39,771 nucleotides of DNA from a virus, in IMG/VR virus record IMGVR_UViG_3300034107_001095, positions 1-39,771 of that record; one strand, 5' to 3'. The notes below the pieces were generated by a model. That model saw nothing but the letters and a program-made list of their open reading frames with translations. It made no database searches and was not told the origin of the DNA. The translations under genes and the position numbers were made by a program. Below, in pieces: positions 13,159-23,114 of the stretch (position 1 is its first letter; each line of letters begins with the position of its first letter).

Positions 13159-14721
13159 ATGGCAGCCACACTAAACACCGCACCCACCACGCCAATTCTA
13201 AGCGGCAACGACAACTGGATCGAACTTGAAACCGATCTCGTAAACACCGCAGCACAAGGCTACGTCAACATAGTCAGCCAATCACCCGGCGAACCAGCCA
13301 TAGGCCAGGAACTAACCATCGAATGGTCAGGCAAATCAGTAACATTCACCGTAGCTGCCACCACCAACAGCACCGCTACCGCCATTCCAGTCCGCAACAT
13401 CGGCGAAACCCTGGACGAATACGCCGAACGCATGGCCGAAGTATTCCACGAAAACGGAACCGTGGCAGAAGACTTCCACATCACAGTCCACGCCACTGGT
13501 CGTGTCACCCTGAAAGCCAAGACAGCCGGGATTTTCGACATAACCGTCACCGAAAACCTAACCAGCACCGCCCTCACCACAGTAGACGGCACAGATCCCA
13601 ACACAGAACCCAACCTCGCAGCACAGGTGCAACTCTGGAAGCCCAGCGGATTCCTGTCGCTTCCGGATACGCTGATCACCACTTTACACGCCACCTACGA
13701 TACCATTTCGGAACCCATCACCCAGATCAACCTGGTAGATCTGTTCCCCGTAAAGCCACACCTGCCCAACGCGGCCCACATTGATCCGGGCATTTTCCTA
13801 AGCTGGCTCCGTGGTGTTGCCACCGATTCATACTGCGAGTATTACCTCCGCTATGCCGACAAGTACGGCACCCCCGCCGTGCCCGAAGCACTGGTTAAAT
13901 CTGCTAACAACTACTTCGCCATACACGGAGCGCACTCTGCAGACCGCGAATCACTAACTGCAGCGCTATTCGCCGATGTGCTGCACAACTACCGCCGTGC
14001 TGATGGTGGCACATTCTGGAAGCCCTTGGGCGACGGCATGCCAGACTGGGTTTATATCTGGACCAAATCCTACATATCAGGCTGCAACGTAGAGTGGACC
14101 ATCCTTTGGGATGATGGCAGCTCCACCGTAGAGCTTTACGGCGGCAGCCCATTCGTTTTGGAGACTGACACGGCCTATTACATCCGTTCATCACCACTCA
14201 ACTTCGACTTCACACCCACCACTCCGGACGCCATACCTTGGTACATTACCTTCCGACTGTTCGGCACCATCGAAGGGGCAGAAGAAGACCTGGCCATTGT
14301 GAAATACAAAGCCGTAATAGGTACCAAATGGGAACGCTACCTGCTGTTCGACAATGGGGTAGGGGGCTGCGAGGCCGTTCTTTTCAACGGCAAGGGCAAG
14401 GAAGCTTTTTCAGGCAAACGCGAAGCGGCACGCCTCACTCGCACCTCCGATTTCAGCATTTCAGAAGGCGAGTTCACCAGCTTCAACCCCGAAGGCCAGA
14501 AGGTTTACGAACTCAATACCGGATGGATAGAGAAATGGTACGCAGAGCACCTGCGTCAGTTGCTCCTGGGCGACATCTGGATGATCGACGTAGACAACGA
14601 ACGATTCATCAAGATGATCTGCGAATCCGACTCCATTGAAACCTCCATCAACGACCAGCAATTGTTTGCTATCAGCATCAAGTTGCGGGTTGCCTGGGTG
14701 GATAAAGCTTCGAACGTATGA
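13159..14721 (+). CDS. Probable tail tip / baseplate protein
   Basis: A 520-residue protein from ATG 13159; the frame extends upstream over the previous gene but the ATG 4 nt after that stop is preferred. The first 200 residues are threonine-rich and beta-like (GQELTIEWSGKSVTFTVAATT). The middle has an Ig-like look (GCNVEWTILWDDGSSTVELYG) and the C-terminus shows TRTSDFSISEGEFTSFNPEGQKVYELNTG. No single family was recognised. Tight 4-nt overlap with the following large protein and repetitive beta content suggest a tail tip or baseplate component. It appears before the module of adhesion proteins. Confidence 0.6.
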   Translation: MAATLNTAPTTPILSGNDNWIELETDLVNTAAQGYVNIVSQSPGEPAIGQELTIEWSGKSVTFTVAATTNSTATAIPVRNIGETLDEYAERMAEVFHENGTVAEDFHITVHATGRVTLKAKTAGIFDITVTENLTSTALTTVDGTDPNTEPNLAAQVQLWKPSGFLSLPDTLITTLHATYDTISEPITQINLVDLFPVKPHLPNAAHIDPGIFLSWLRGVATDSYCEYYLRYADKYGTPAVPEALVKSANNYFAIHGAHSADRESLTAALFADVLHNYRRADGGTFWKPLGDGMPDWVYIWTKSYISGCNVEWTILWDDGSSTVELYGGSPFVLETDTAYYIRSSPLNFDFTPTTPDAIPWYITFRLFGTIEGAEEDLAIVKYKAVIGTKWERYLLFDNGVGGCEAVLFNGKGKEAFSGKREAARLTRTSDFSISEGEFTSFNPEGQKVYELNTGWIEKWYAEHLRQLLLGDIWMIDVDNERFIKMICESDSIETSINDQQLFAISIKLRVAWVDKASNV

Positions 14722-16427
14722 TCGGGATAAAATACGATGGTCAGCTATTCGAATTGAAGCCGGGCACCAACCTCACATTCGAACTTCAAAATCTGGTATT
14801 CACCAACGCCGATAGCAGCAAACTACCGGGCAGCTTTGCATTCCCATTCACATTGCCGCTTACCTACAAGAATCGGCAGATGTTAGGATTCCCCGATCGT
14901 ATAGACCGGGCAGCTGCGCTGCTCACCAAGATCGACATTCAGGTGCTGGCAGACGATGGCGTTGAAATATTCCCCGGAATCCTCACCGTCAGGGAGGTAA
15001 GTAGCGGCACAGGTGGCGAGATCCGTGTAGACATCGTGGTCAACCCGCTGTCAGCCATCAAACAAACCCCACTCAATGAGCTGGATCTCGGTGGAGACCG
15101 TGACTTTGCGGACGATGCTGCAGTACTGGCCGATGCGAAGGATACAACGACCTCACCGCTCGATTACGACTACATATATTTCCCGATCTGGAACCGCGAA
15201 TATTTAGAATCCGACTACAACGGCGTTCAAAAATCATGGTTCCAAAACTTTTTCAACGTCACTACCCAGGAGTTCAGCGTAGACGACGATCATCCGGCAC
15301 TGATGCCATTCATTCGGCTGGACTATTTGCTGGAGCGCATCTTCCTGAACGTAGACTACACATTCGAAAACGCATTCCAGGTCACGGACGAACTTCGGAA
15401 GATCGTCGTGTACAACAATCGATCGCTCTGGACTGATACAGGCCTGGAGAATACCATCAACCTGCAAAACCACGTAAGCAAAACCACTGCATCCGCATTC
15501 GTTCGCAAGATCATGGGGGCCTTTTGCCTCGGATTGTTTTACAACACATGGAGCCGCAAACTAAAGCTGCTGCCCATGCGGGATGTTATCAGCCGCTCGT
15601 ACAAATACGATTGGACAGACAAGGCAATTGTACCCTACACCATCGCAACCAATGTAGAGCAGCCGGAAATAATCTGTTGGAAGGAGGATGAACTGGATAC
15701 CACCTGGGAGCATTACCGGAAATATGCAAAACCGGAGACCTTCATTGATTCCGTCACCTGGGACGACTTTGTAGCCGGACCACTCGGCAAGTTCTACATC
15801 ATAGACCGCCATGCTTACTACGAGAAATTCTCCGCCAGGCTAAAATTCCTGCATCAAACGCTCGGATGCGCACCACTCGAAACCGGCAAGCCCATTTTCG
15901 AGGCCGAATGCCCTGCGCTTTGGGATGCTTTTCGATACGGCGAAGGGCATGGCGCCATCACAGATGCCAACTACGACCTGATTCCGCATTGCCGCATACC
16001 TGGTACAGTATCCTACATGGAAGTGCCAGACGGTGGAGGAGACCCTGAAAGTGTAAGCCAGGACAACGAATCGCCTGACAGGATCACCATCTATCGAGGC
16101 ATTGCACCCAACTTCGACAGTAAAGATTACCCCCTTGCTTCTGGCTTGCCATGGGATGGAGAAGGTACCCTGCTTGGAGAATACAGCCTGCGCTGGGATG
16201 GACAATACGGCATGTACGAATCCTGGTGGATAGGCTGGCATACCATGCTCAAGCAAGGCAAACGGGTCAGCATGCGGCTGGCACTCACCATTCCGGATAT
16301 TATCAACTTCAATTTTGAGGATAAGATCAGGATTGGAAACATGGATTTCTTTGTCGAAAAACTGCGCATCACCTTCACAGATTCCGGCCTTGCTCCGGCA
16401 GATGCCACCCTGATCAGCGTAATCTAA
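14718..16427 (+). CDS. Probable tail hub / baseplate structural protein
   Basis: A 569-residue protein, start overlapping the previous stop by 4 nt (ATGA). The N-terminus (MIGIKYDGQLFELKPGTNLT, then KLPGSFAFPFTLPLTYKN) and C-terminus (FNFEDKIRIGNMDFFVEKLR) resemble large tail proteins of Bacteroidetes phages that sit after the tape measure or at the tip. No signal peptide or membrane segment is present. The KIRIGNMDFFVEK ending recalls hub domains, but this is a weak resemblance. It is followed 12 nt later by a 66-residue protein and then a strong terminator. Confidence 0.6.
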   Translation: MIGIKYDGQLFELKPGTNLTFELQNLVFTNADSSKLPGSFAFPFTLPLTYKNRQMLGFPDRIDRAAALLTKIDIQVLADDGVEIFPGILTVREVSSGTGGEIRVDIVVNPLSAIKQTPLNELDLGGDRDFADDAAVLADAKDTTTSPLDYDYIYFPIWNREYLESDYNGVQKSWFQNFFNVTTQEFSVDDDHPALMPFIRLDYLLERIFLNVDYTFENAFQVTDELRKIVVYNNRSLWTDTGLENTINLQNHVSKTTASAFVRKIMGAFCLGLFYNTWSRKLKLLPMRDVISRSYKYDWTDKAIVPYTIATNVEQPEIICWKEDELDTTWEHYRKYAKPETFIDSVTWDDFVAGPLGKFYIIDRHAYYEKFSARLKFLHQTLGCAPLETGKPIFEAECPALWDAFRYGEGHGAITDANYDLIPHCRIPGTVSYMEVPDGGGDPESVSQDNESPDRITIYRGIAPNFDSKDYPLASGLPWDGEGTLLGEYSLRWDGQYGMYESWWIGWHTMLKQGKRVSMRLALTIPDIINFNFEDKIRIGNMDFFVEKLRITFTDSGLAPADATLISVI

Positions 16428-16439
16428 ACACCACAAAAT

Positions 16440-16640
16440 ATGTTCAAAAACCTAACCGCAGGGGCCACGCTCAGTGAGCTCACATTTCCGTATGCCGTTC
16501 GTGATAGCATTGTCATCATTGGCGGCGATACTACCAACCCATCCCGCACCTGGCAGCTCTACTTCGAGTGCCATGATGTGGTACGGGTCACACACTCTGC
16601 CACTATGATTGGTCAGCGTTTCTGGCTAAAGCGAGAATAG
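16440..16640 (+). CDS. Small hypothetical protein in the tail operon
   Basis: A 66-residue protein (MFKNLTAGATLSELTFPYAV...), beta-rich with no recognised domain. It is 12 nt behind the hub-like gene, has an A-rich leader (CACCACAAAAT), and is the last gene before the terminator at 16675. It may be a small tail protein. Confidence 0.6.
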   Translation: MFKNLTAGATLSELTFPYAVRDSIVIIGGDTTNPSRTWQLYFECHDVVRVTHSATMIGQRFWLKRE

Positions 16641-16674
16641 AATACCAGTTTGCCCAACACACATACTGACGGAT

Positions 16675-16709
16675 CCTCCTGCGCTCACGTGCGCGGGAGG
16701 GTTTTTTTT
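16675..16709 (+). terminator. Strong terminator ending the first tail operon
   Basis: CCTCCTGCGC (16675-16684) pairs with GCGCGGGAGG (16691-16700), one G-T pair, loop TCACGT, then eight T. It separates the tail-tip genes from the module that begins at 16819. Confidence 0.92.
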
Positions 16710-16743
16710 ATTTTGTACAATAGGAGCTTCGTATCAAAAAGTT

Positions 16744-16774
16744 CTCTGAATTTCAGAGTTAGGCTTTATTTTTG
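16744..16774 (+). promoter_or_regulatory. Promoter with palindromic operator
   Basis: TATTTTTG at 16767-16774 is a full match to TAnnTTTG. Immediately upstream, 16744-16758 is a perfect palindrome CTCTGAA-T-TTCAGAG, in the place where the -33 element should be; no good TTG is at the right spacing. This suggests an activated or repressed promoter rather than a constitutive one. Transcription would start near 16780, 40 nt before the HTH gene. Confidence 0.6.
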
Positions 16775-16818
16775 CCATACCCCAGGCGTTCATTCACACA
16801 GCTTCCTTTTCGCCGCAC

Positions 16819-17715
16819 ATGATTCAAGTCAGCATTCCTGTTCACCCGCTTACCCTGCGCGTGCTACGTGCCGAGTATGGTCCCGGGCCCATCGTGATGT
16901 CTAATCACGATCCATTATTCACCTTCATTACTTGCTCACCACTTCGACACAGACAGACCAAGAGTTCCGACGTGCTCAGCACCGAGGTCACCTTCCAAGT
17001 CGACGACCGGCTGGCCATGCACCTGCAGCAATACGACTGGCAGGTAGGGTCGGCACTGCTCAAGCTCCACAAGATGGAGCTGTGCAAATTCGCTGCATCG
17101 GCGGTTATGCTCGGCCACAAGGGCGGAGCCAAAGCAGGCCTCTACGCATGGCTAATGCGCATGGAAATTACCGAAGACGAATACAGTCTCGAAACGGCTT
17201 ATAAGCTGTGGCAGAGATTTGGCTGGAAGTTTTATTCAGCAAAAAGCAGCACATTTTTGGCCCAAATGCGTGGCAAGACGGCGGATTTGTTGGGCCAGAA
17301 AAGGGGGCGCATGCCAAAACCCAACCGGCATATCTGCCGGCGCACATTCACTCTATCTGAGATAGAGATAGAGCTGGCTGCACACAGGTTTAGTAAACAA
17401 GTAGAGCAATGTTTTTCCAGATCGCCTAAAAAGCTGGAAGGGCAAGCCCGCATATACTATTACGTTACATACACGAAGCTTACGCACAAAGAGGTTGGGG
17501 ATCGATTGGGCATTCCGCGTAGAAGCATAAGCAATGCGGCCAAGAGCATCCGAATGAAGGCCGAGAAGAATATAACCCTACATCGCATGCTCGCAGCCGC
17601 CCTACCTGATGTGGCCACTCCGCCCACACCTTCGGGACATGGTACCAGTATTACACGTAATAGAGCGCAAGTGCATCCGGATTCCCGGGTCGCTCAAGCG
17701 GCTGGTCTTAATTGA
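16819..17715 (+). CDS. HTH protein with DnaA-domain-IV-like C-terminus
   Basis: A 298-residue protein. The C-terminal segment near residues 205-255 (YYYVTYTKLTHKEVGDRLG, then RRSISNAAKSIRMKAEKN) aligns by eye with DnaA domain IV, the origin-recognising helix-turn-helix. The rest (MIQVSIPVHPLTLRVLRAEY...) has no recognised domain and no AAA+ motor. Proteins of this kind occur in Bacteroidetes phages. It is the first gene after a strong terminator and a promoter with a palindrome, so it could regulate that promoter and the adhesion genes behind it. A role in replication is the alternative. Its end overlaps the next gene by 77 nt. Confidence 0.65.
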   Translation: MIQVSIPVHPLTLRVLRAEYGPGPIVMSNHDPLFTFITCSPLRHRQTKSSDVLSTEVTFQVDDRLAMHLQQYDWQVGSALLKLHKMELCKFAASAVMLGHKGGAKAGLYAWLMRMEITEDEYSLETAYKLWQRFGWKFYSAKSSTFLAQMRGKTADLLGQKRGRMPKPNRHICRRTFTLSEIEIELAAHRFSKQVEQCFSRSPKKLEGQARIYYYVTYTKLTHKEVGDRLGIPRRSISNAAKSIRMKAEKNITLHRMLAAALPDVATPPTPSGHGTSITRNRAQVHPDSRVAQAAGLN

Positions 17716-18448
17716 CCCGGAAGATCTGGCCACCCAGCCAGACTGGCATCTGGTACCCAATGTAGCAGCCCTAGATTTCAAGCCGGGCAAAGGAGCCTAC
17801 GAATTCGAACTGAACAGGCTCACCGGCAGACTATCCGACAATACGAACACCGGCAATGATGCTGGTGATTTCTTTGAATACACCCTCGAAGCTAAGGTCC
17901 GCAAGGTGTCAATTGAATTTGAATACCTGCGGGCCAAGCTTCGTAATCGTAGGCTGCATGTCATTGGCACTTATTACGACGGCACCCAACGCCTGGTACC
18001 CAACATGCGCCTCACCGCCCGGGGCGATTCTGCCGAAAAACCATCCGGCACCAACGGCTACACCATCTCCGGAGTTGGCCAACTGGTATTCCCGGCTCCG
18101 TACCTGGACGAAACTCCGGTAGTAATAGGTGGCCCATACAACCCACCCACGCCGGAAGATCTGGGCAGCGGCGTTCAGATCGTAGCCATTACAGCAACTG
18201 GATCATCTTATACCTACGCCATCCCTGCAGGCAAGTGGCTGGTGGGTTGGGAAGTCCGTAGCACAGCCGCCCAAACTCCCGTACTTGGTACCACCCCAGG
18301 CGGCAGCGAGCTTGGCGAAAGCCTGCCATTGCTTGCGCTCGAAACGTGGGTAGGGCAGGGGAACATGCTGCCTACCTGGAGCGGAATGAATATTTATTTC
18401 TCTGGATTGGCGGGCACTAACGAGATCAAACTTTGGCTTTTGGGCTGA
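17639..18448 (+). CDS. Hypothetical virion protein
   Basis: A 269-residue protein from ATG 17639, which lies inside the end of the preceding gene in another frame. The sequence is beta-rich with no signal peptide (RRLHVIGTYYDGTQRLVPNM, SGVGQLVFPAPYLDETP, and a C-terminal LAGTNEIKLWLLG). It looks like a structural or adhesion protein but no family is recognised. A later in-frame start would avoid the overlap but would remove a plausible N-terminal region. The next gene starts 13 nt downstream. Confidence 0.6.
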   Translation: MVPVLHVIERKCIRIPGSLKRLVLIDPEDLATQPDWHLVPNVAALDFKPGKGAYEFELNRLTGRLSDNTNTGNDAGDFFEYTLEAKVRKVSIEFEYLRAKLRNRRLHVIGTYYDGTQRLVPNMRLTARGDSAEKPSGTNGYTISGVGQLVFPAPYLDETPVVIGGPYNPPTPEDLGSGVQIVAITATGSSYTYAIPAGKWLVGWEVRSTAAQTPVLGTTPGGSELGESLPLLALETWVGQGNMLPTWSGMNIYFSGLAGTNEIKLWLLG

Positions 18449-18461
18449 TAAAAAACAAAAT

Positions 18462-18812
18462 ATGCTTCCTGAATTAAAACTTCCGACTGATGCCACCAGA
18501 CCAATTCTCCACGGAGACACCTGGCATGGCGTAGGCTTCAAGATGGATCAGGATGCAGTGGACATTGATCTCACCGGCTGCACGATCCGTATCAAATTCA
18601 AAAGCAGAAATGAGACATTCACCCTGGCCACAGGTGGCAACGGCATTACACTGACCACGCCTACACAAGGCGAGTTTGTTTTTGATGAGATCCAGCAGTT
18701 GGACTATGCGCCTGGGGTATATACCGGAGATTTGGAGATTACCTATCCAACAGGCCGGATCAAGACTTATATCCAGATAGCGCTCACGATTTCAGACGAC
18801 ATTACGAAATGA
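18462..18812 (+). CDS. Baseplate-type Ig-like protein (BppU N-terminal-like)
   Basis: A 116-residue all-beta protein. The pattern DTWHGVGFKM, DLTGCTIRIKFKS, ITLTTPTQGEFVFDE, GVYTGDLEITYPTGRIKTY recalls the BppU N-terminal domain found at the base of receptor-binding complexes of siphoviruses. It would anchor the following fibre proteins to the tail tip. It overlaps the next gene by 4 nt and precedes the large fibre by two genes, which fits that role. The family match is from pattern only. Confidence 0.6.
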   Translation: MLPELKLPTDATRPILHGDTWHGVGFKMDQDAVDIDLTGCTIRIKFKSRNETFTLATGGNGITLTTPTQGEFVFDEIQQLDYAPGVYTGDLEITYPTGRIKTYIQIALTISDDITK

Positions 18813-19081
18813 CGACCACCATTGAAGTCACTATACTTGAACCGAATGTGACAATTGGCAGTGCGCCAATTGAAAACATTGTGACCATTGTCGTCAACGA
18901 AGCAGGCTCAATCAATACCAGCATTTTCGCCGGATTGATGCAATACTACAATGAAAATCTGTTGCCCTTCCTAACCAACGAAGAAGCATTCAACGAGCTT
19001 GGATCCGGCAAAGAATATATCCTGGCGCAAGGAAGTCCGGAGGGACAACAAGGCGCGAAAATGATCACATACACACCGTAA
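18809..19081 (+). CDS. Small hypothetical protein before the fibre gene
   Basis: A 90-residue protein ([20 protein letters not shown]...) with a beta-rich N-terminal half and a helical part near the end ([16 protein letters not shown]). The start overlaps the BppU-like stop (ATGA) and the stop is 2 nt before the fibre start, so it is translated in the same run. It may be an adaptor between baseplate and fibre. Confidence 0.6.
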   Translation: MTTTIEVTILEPNVTIGSAPIENIVTIVVNEAGSINTSIFAGLMQYYNENLLPFLTNEEAFNELGSGKEYILAQGSPEGQQGAKMITYTP

Positions 19082-19083
19082 GA

Positions 19084-22000
19084 ATGAAAAAGCTACTCAT
19101 CCTCGTATCTATATGCTTCCTTTCAGGAGTTTCGATAGCACAAACAAACCTGTTTGCGCCACCCTGGTGCATCACAAACGGGCCTCCTGCCTTTAATCCC
19201 GGAGCAAAAGGCTGCCGGGTAACGCTGGACACATCAACCATGCATTATTGGGTTTGGCAAATTGGCACTACCTGGGTGAAGCAGGAAAAATCCTTTGACC
19301 AGATAGTGGGCTGCTCTGCACCATTATATACGCCTACTAAATGGCAGAGCGATAGAGTGATCAACGCATGCAGCCCTGTTCCAGAAATGTATAAGCACCT
19401 GGGCGCTGGAGTTTGGGATTGTATGAACTGTACTGCATCGGGCAGCACCAATTTATCATGGTCAGAAGTAAGCAGCACACTATACAAGCTAAATTCAAGC
19501 ACCGGAAATGATGTTTTGGTACGCGAAGGCACCGGCGCAACAGCGGCCTTGTCTGGCGATACATTAACCATTTCAGCATCAGGCGGCGGCGGCGGCACAG
19601 TAACCACGGATGCAACGCTTTCTGGCGATGGATCAGGCGGCACACCCTTGAAAATTGCCCAACAGTCCGCAACAAGCGGGCAGGTTTTGAAATGGAACGG
19701 AACAACCTGGGCACCCGCAGCTGATGGAGGAACGACCTATACGGCGGGATCTGGCATTGACGTGACGGGAACGGTAATCAGTAATACGGGGGACCTATCT
19801 ACCACCAACGAACTTCAAAATGTTGATGTGTTCAACATCGTATCCAATCAGCTAAGGTTATCGTTAAGTGATGACGGGGTAGCAATAAACACGGTAAGCC
19901 TTGCGCCTTACTTAGATAATACAGACAGCCAAAACCTAAGCCTATCCGGTCAAGCCCTAAGTATTTCAGGCGGCACAGGCGCAACCCTTCCAGTGGTAGG
20001 GGCAACAGCAGCCGACTTTGACCTTGCAATCGGGGTGCTTTCTTTGGATTATACCAACGCTCAAAAAGCGACAGGCTCAGTGCCGGGATTTTTAACGGCA
20101 GCCGATTGGACAACGTTTAACGGCAAGCAAGCCGCCGGGAGTTACATTACGGCCCTAACAGGCGACGTAACAGCAATCGGGCCAGGCAGTGCAGCGGCAA
20201 CGGTGACAAAGATTAACGGCACAAGCCTTGCAGGTCTTGGTACTGGTATCCTGAAAAACACAACAGGCACAGGCGTTCCAAGTATTGCGGTGGCGGGCGA
20301 TTTCCCGACGTTGAACCAAAACACCCTGGGCAATGCAGGAACGGCGACAGCATTACAGACAGGACGCACCATCGCAATGACGGGGGATGTTACATATACG
20401 TCCCCATCATTCGACGGAACTGGCAACGTGACAGCGGCGGCAACCATCGGGACGGGGGTAGTTGGCCCAACGCAGTTGGCAAGCACAGCGGTAGCGGCGG
20501 GTAGCTATACCCGTGCGGACATTACGGTGGATGCAGACGGGCGAATCACGGCGGCGGCAAATGGATCAGGCGGCGGAGGCGGTAGCGGTACAGTTACAAG
20601 CGTATCCGTGGTAAGTGCAAATGGATTTGCGGGAACCGTAGCAACACCAAACACAACCCCTGACATCACGCTAAGCACAACAATAACGGGCCTTATAAAG
20701 GGCGACGGAACTTCTATAAGTGCTGCCACAGCCGGAACCGACTACTTAACACCAACGGGGTCAGCCGCGGGGCTTACATCATTTCCGACCCTAAACCAAA
20801 ATACCACAGGCAGCGCAGCCACGCTAACAACGCCCCGGGCGATCTACGGTAACAACTTTAATGGCTCGGCAGCGCTTACCCAGGTGATCGGATCGGAATT
20901 TGGCGGCACTGGAAACGGATTCACAGCTTTTAGCGGCCCTACAACAGCCGCAAAGACCTTTACTTTGCCGGATGCAAGTGCTACAATCCTAACAAGCAAT
21001 GCAGCCGTAACCGTACCGCAAGGCGGTACGGGTCGAACAACTAGTACAACGGCTTACGGACTAATTGCAGCGGGAACGACCGCAACAGGTGCACATCAAA
21101 CCTTGCCAGCGGGCGCGACTACCGCCATACTCGTAGGGGGTGGGGCATCTGCATTACCAGCATGGACAACGGCCACAGGGTCGGGCGCACCGGTTCGCGC
21201 TACTTCTCCGACCCTTACAACCCCTGCACTTGGAACACCATCGGCAGCGGTACTTACAAATGCAACAGGGCTACCGTTAAGCACAGGCGTAACAGGTAAT
21301 TTGCCTGTAGCAAATCTCAATTCAGGTACCAGCGCATCGGCTTCTACATTTTGGCGGGGAGATGGTAGCTGGGCTACACCGGGCGCCCCTAGCAACGTCA
21401 TTTTGGACGGCGGAAACACGACGGGCGCTACCCTTGTGGTCGGCACAAATGACGCGCAAAGGCTTGATTTGGAGGCAAACGGGGCGGTTGCTTTGACGGT
21501 AGCGGACGGTGGTAATATTGGAATTGGAACTACTACTCCAACAACGGGAAAGCTGGAGGTTGTTGCGGGAGCTTTGGCAGATACCAAGAACGCTTTACGG
21601 GTTACGGCAACCGCGCCCACGGTGATTACAGCGACTAATAATGCGATTGATTATCAAATAACGGGAGCTGGAAGCTCATCATTTGCTCAAAGGGCACTTA
21701 ACTTAAATTTTGCAGCAGGTTACACAGGGAGCAATTCAACGATTTCAGCGCTTATATTTAATTCAAATGCGGGTACTGGATCACAAATGAACACCACAAC
21801 GATAGGCAACCAGGGGATAAGCGCTGTGGCAAACGCCACAACTACAGGGCTAAATGCAGGGGGGGTATATGCCGCATCAAATGCGGATAAAAATGTAGCA
21901 TTGCTGGGGAAAACATTTGTATCTAAAAATGGGGCCCTAAATGTAGCGATTGCTGGGTTCGCGCTAAATACAGGCACAACGCCAATACAAATAGGCGGTT

Positions 22001-22479
22001 ATTTTGGGCTACAAAACACAGACCCAACGTTCGAATCATCGGCATTAATCGCAGATAACGGAAGTCAAACAAGCCCGATATTTTTAGCCCGTGACAACGG
22101 CACCACAGTCTTCACCATACAAGACGGCGGCAACACCAAAATAAACGGCACGGCCAACAGAGCAACCACCGAAGGCACAGCCCAATTAGTAATCTTCAAC
22201 GGCACAGCTCCAGTCGGCACACTCACCAACGGCGTATCCCTTTACAGCGCATCCGGTGAACTTCGTGTAATGGATGCGGCGGGTAACAGCACCCTGCTTT
22301 CACCACACGACCACGAAACAAACGAGTGGGTTTATTACTCCAAAAATACGGTAACGGGTAAGGTTCTGCGCATCGACATGGAGCGCATGCTAAAGGCTAT
22401 TGACGAAAAATTGGGCGGTGGGTTTATCCACGAATACACCGAAGAAATACAAGGCAGCGACATTCAAAAAAAACAATAA
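19084..22479 (+). CDS. Large tail-fibre / adhesin protein with Sec signal peptide
   Basis: A 1131-residue repetitive protein. Residues 1-20 form a clear signal peptide ([20 protein letters not shown]). Then come low-complexity Gly/Ser linkers (near 166 and 495) and long stretches of Thr/Ala/Gly-rich repeats. The stretch near 690-750 ([36 protein letters not shown]) is a widespread tail-fibre repeat. Near 775 is [17 protein letters not shown], also found in the gene at 23115. The C-terminus ([28 protein letters not shown]) looks like a trimerisation end. Fibre content says receptor binding; the signal peptide says export, which is unusual for a virion part. It follows the baseplate-type genes without gap. 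Confidence 0.85.
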   Translation: MKKLLILVSICFLSGVSIAQTNLFAPPWCITNGPPAFNPGAKGCRVTLDTSTMHYWVWQIGTTWVKQEKSFDQIVGCSAPLYTPTKWQSDRVINACSPVPEMYKHLGAGVWDCMNCTASGSTNLSWSEVSSTLYKLNSSTGNDVLVREGTGATAALSGDTLTISASGGGGGTVTTDATLSGDGSGGTPLKIAQQSATSGQVLKWNGTTWAPAADGGTTYTAGSGIDVTGTVISNTGDLSTTNELQNVDVFNIVSNQLRLSLSDDGVAINTVSLAPYLDNTDSQNLSLSGQALSISGGTGATLPVVGATAADFDLAIGVLSLDYTNAQKATGSVPGFLTAADWTTFNGKQAAGSYITALTGDVTAIGPGSAAATVTKINGTSLAGLGTGILKNTTGTGVPSIAVAGDFPTLNQNTLGNAGTATALQTGRTIAMTGDVTYTSPSFDGTGNVTAAATIGTGVVGPTQLASTAVAAGSYTRADITVDADGRITAAANGSGGGGGSGTVTSVSVVSANGFAGTVATPNTTPDITLSTTITGLIKGDGTSISAATAGTDYLTPTGSAAGLTSFPTLNQNTTGSAATLTTPRAIYGNNFNGSAALTQVIGSEFGGTGNGFTAFSGPTTAAKTFTLPDASATILTSNAAVTVPQGGTGRTTSTTAYGLIAAGTTATGAHQTLPAGATTAILVGGGASALPAWTTATGSGAPVRATSPTLTTPALGTPSAAVLTNATGLPLSTGVTGNLPVANLNSGTSASASTFWRGDGSWATPGAPSNVILDGGNTTGATLVVGTNDAQRLDLEANGAVALTVADGGNIGIGTTTPTTGKLEVVAGALADTKNALRVTATAPTVITATNNAIDYQITGAGSSSFAQRALNLNFAAGYTGSNSTISALIFNSNAGTGSQMNTTTIGNQGISAVANATTTGLNAGGVYAASNADKNVALLGKTFVSKNGALNVAIAGFALNTGTTPIQIGGYFGLQNTDPTFESSALIADNGSQTSPIFLARDNGTTVFTIQDGGNTKINGTANRATTEGTAQLVIFNGTAPVGTLTNGVSLYSASGELRVMDAAGNSTLLSPHDHETNEWVYYSKNTVTGKVLRIDMERMLKAIDEKLGGGFIHEYTEEIQGSDIQKKQ

Positions 22480-22480
22480 C

Positions 22481-23089
22481 ATGAAAAACACACTTTTACT
22501 TTTTATCCTATGCAGCCTATCTGCACAGGCGCAAACGATCACCAAAAACTTTGTACTTGCTCCTGACGGGATCAATTACTTTGAGGTGGTTCGTGAGACC
22601 AATGAGATCACGGGGACATACAGCGAGTCAGCGACTATTATTGGCAAGGTCGCAGATATTGCGTCGCTTGAGGCCGACAAGGTAGAGGCGCAGGTGAAAG
22701 TATTGTCAGAGCAAGCGTTTGCGGTATCAAGAACCATAGGCGTACTTAATAGGATTGCGTCTGTAGACGCATCTATTTTCACGCTTACGGCACTCAGCCC
22801 CCTCAAGACCATACAAGCAAAATATGCGTCAAGCCTAACGGCCAACGGCTGGGTTATTGATCAAGGCGCTGGGGCCGGATTTGTGCCCCTTGTATTCACC
22901 ATTAATGCATCGAACAACCTGCGCTACTCCATTGCGGGGGCGGCAACGAAAGCGGCGACCATCTATGGCGACGTTATTACTTTATCCGGCTACCCATCCA
23001 CCGGGATAAATACAGATTTCTATCTGTCAGAAAACGGACGAAACTATTTCAGCTTGCCCAATCGATCGGTCGTAATTAAGAAGCCGTAA
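22481..23089 (+). CDS. Exported protein of the fibre cluster
   Basis: A 202-residue protein from ATG 22481 with a signal peptide (MKNTLLLFILCSLSAQAQT, cut after AQA). A heptad-like segment follows (ATIIGKVADIASLEADKVEA), then a beta-rich C-terminus (YLSENGRNYFSLPNRSVVIKK). No family recognised. It begins 1 nt after the large fibre gene and 25 nt before the next fibre. Its place and coiled segment suggest a fibre accessory or chaperone-like part; the export signal would place it in the periplasm or outer membrane. Confidence 0.7.
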   Translation: MKNTLLLFILCSLSAQAQTITKNFVLAPDGINYFEVVRETNEITGTYSESATIIGKVADIASLEADKVEAQVKVLSEQAFAVSRTIGVLNRIASVDASIFTLTALSPLKTIQAKYASSLTANGWVIDQGAGAGFVPLVFTINASNNLRYSIAGAATKAATIYGDVITLSGYPSTGINTDFYLSENGRNYFSLPNRSVVIKKP

Positions 23090-23114
23090 TCCATATTTCA
23101 ACTCACACCACACC

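Noticed and set aside
13260-13694. Long frames on the reverse strand under the tail and fibre genes
   Set aside because: They mirror Thr/Ala-rich forward codons, lack leaders and fall wholly within confident forward genes.
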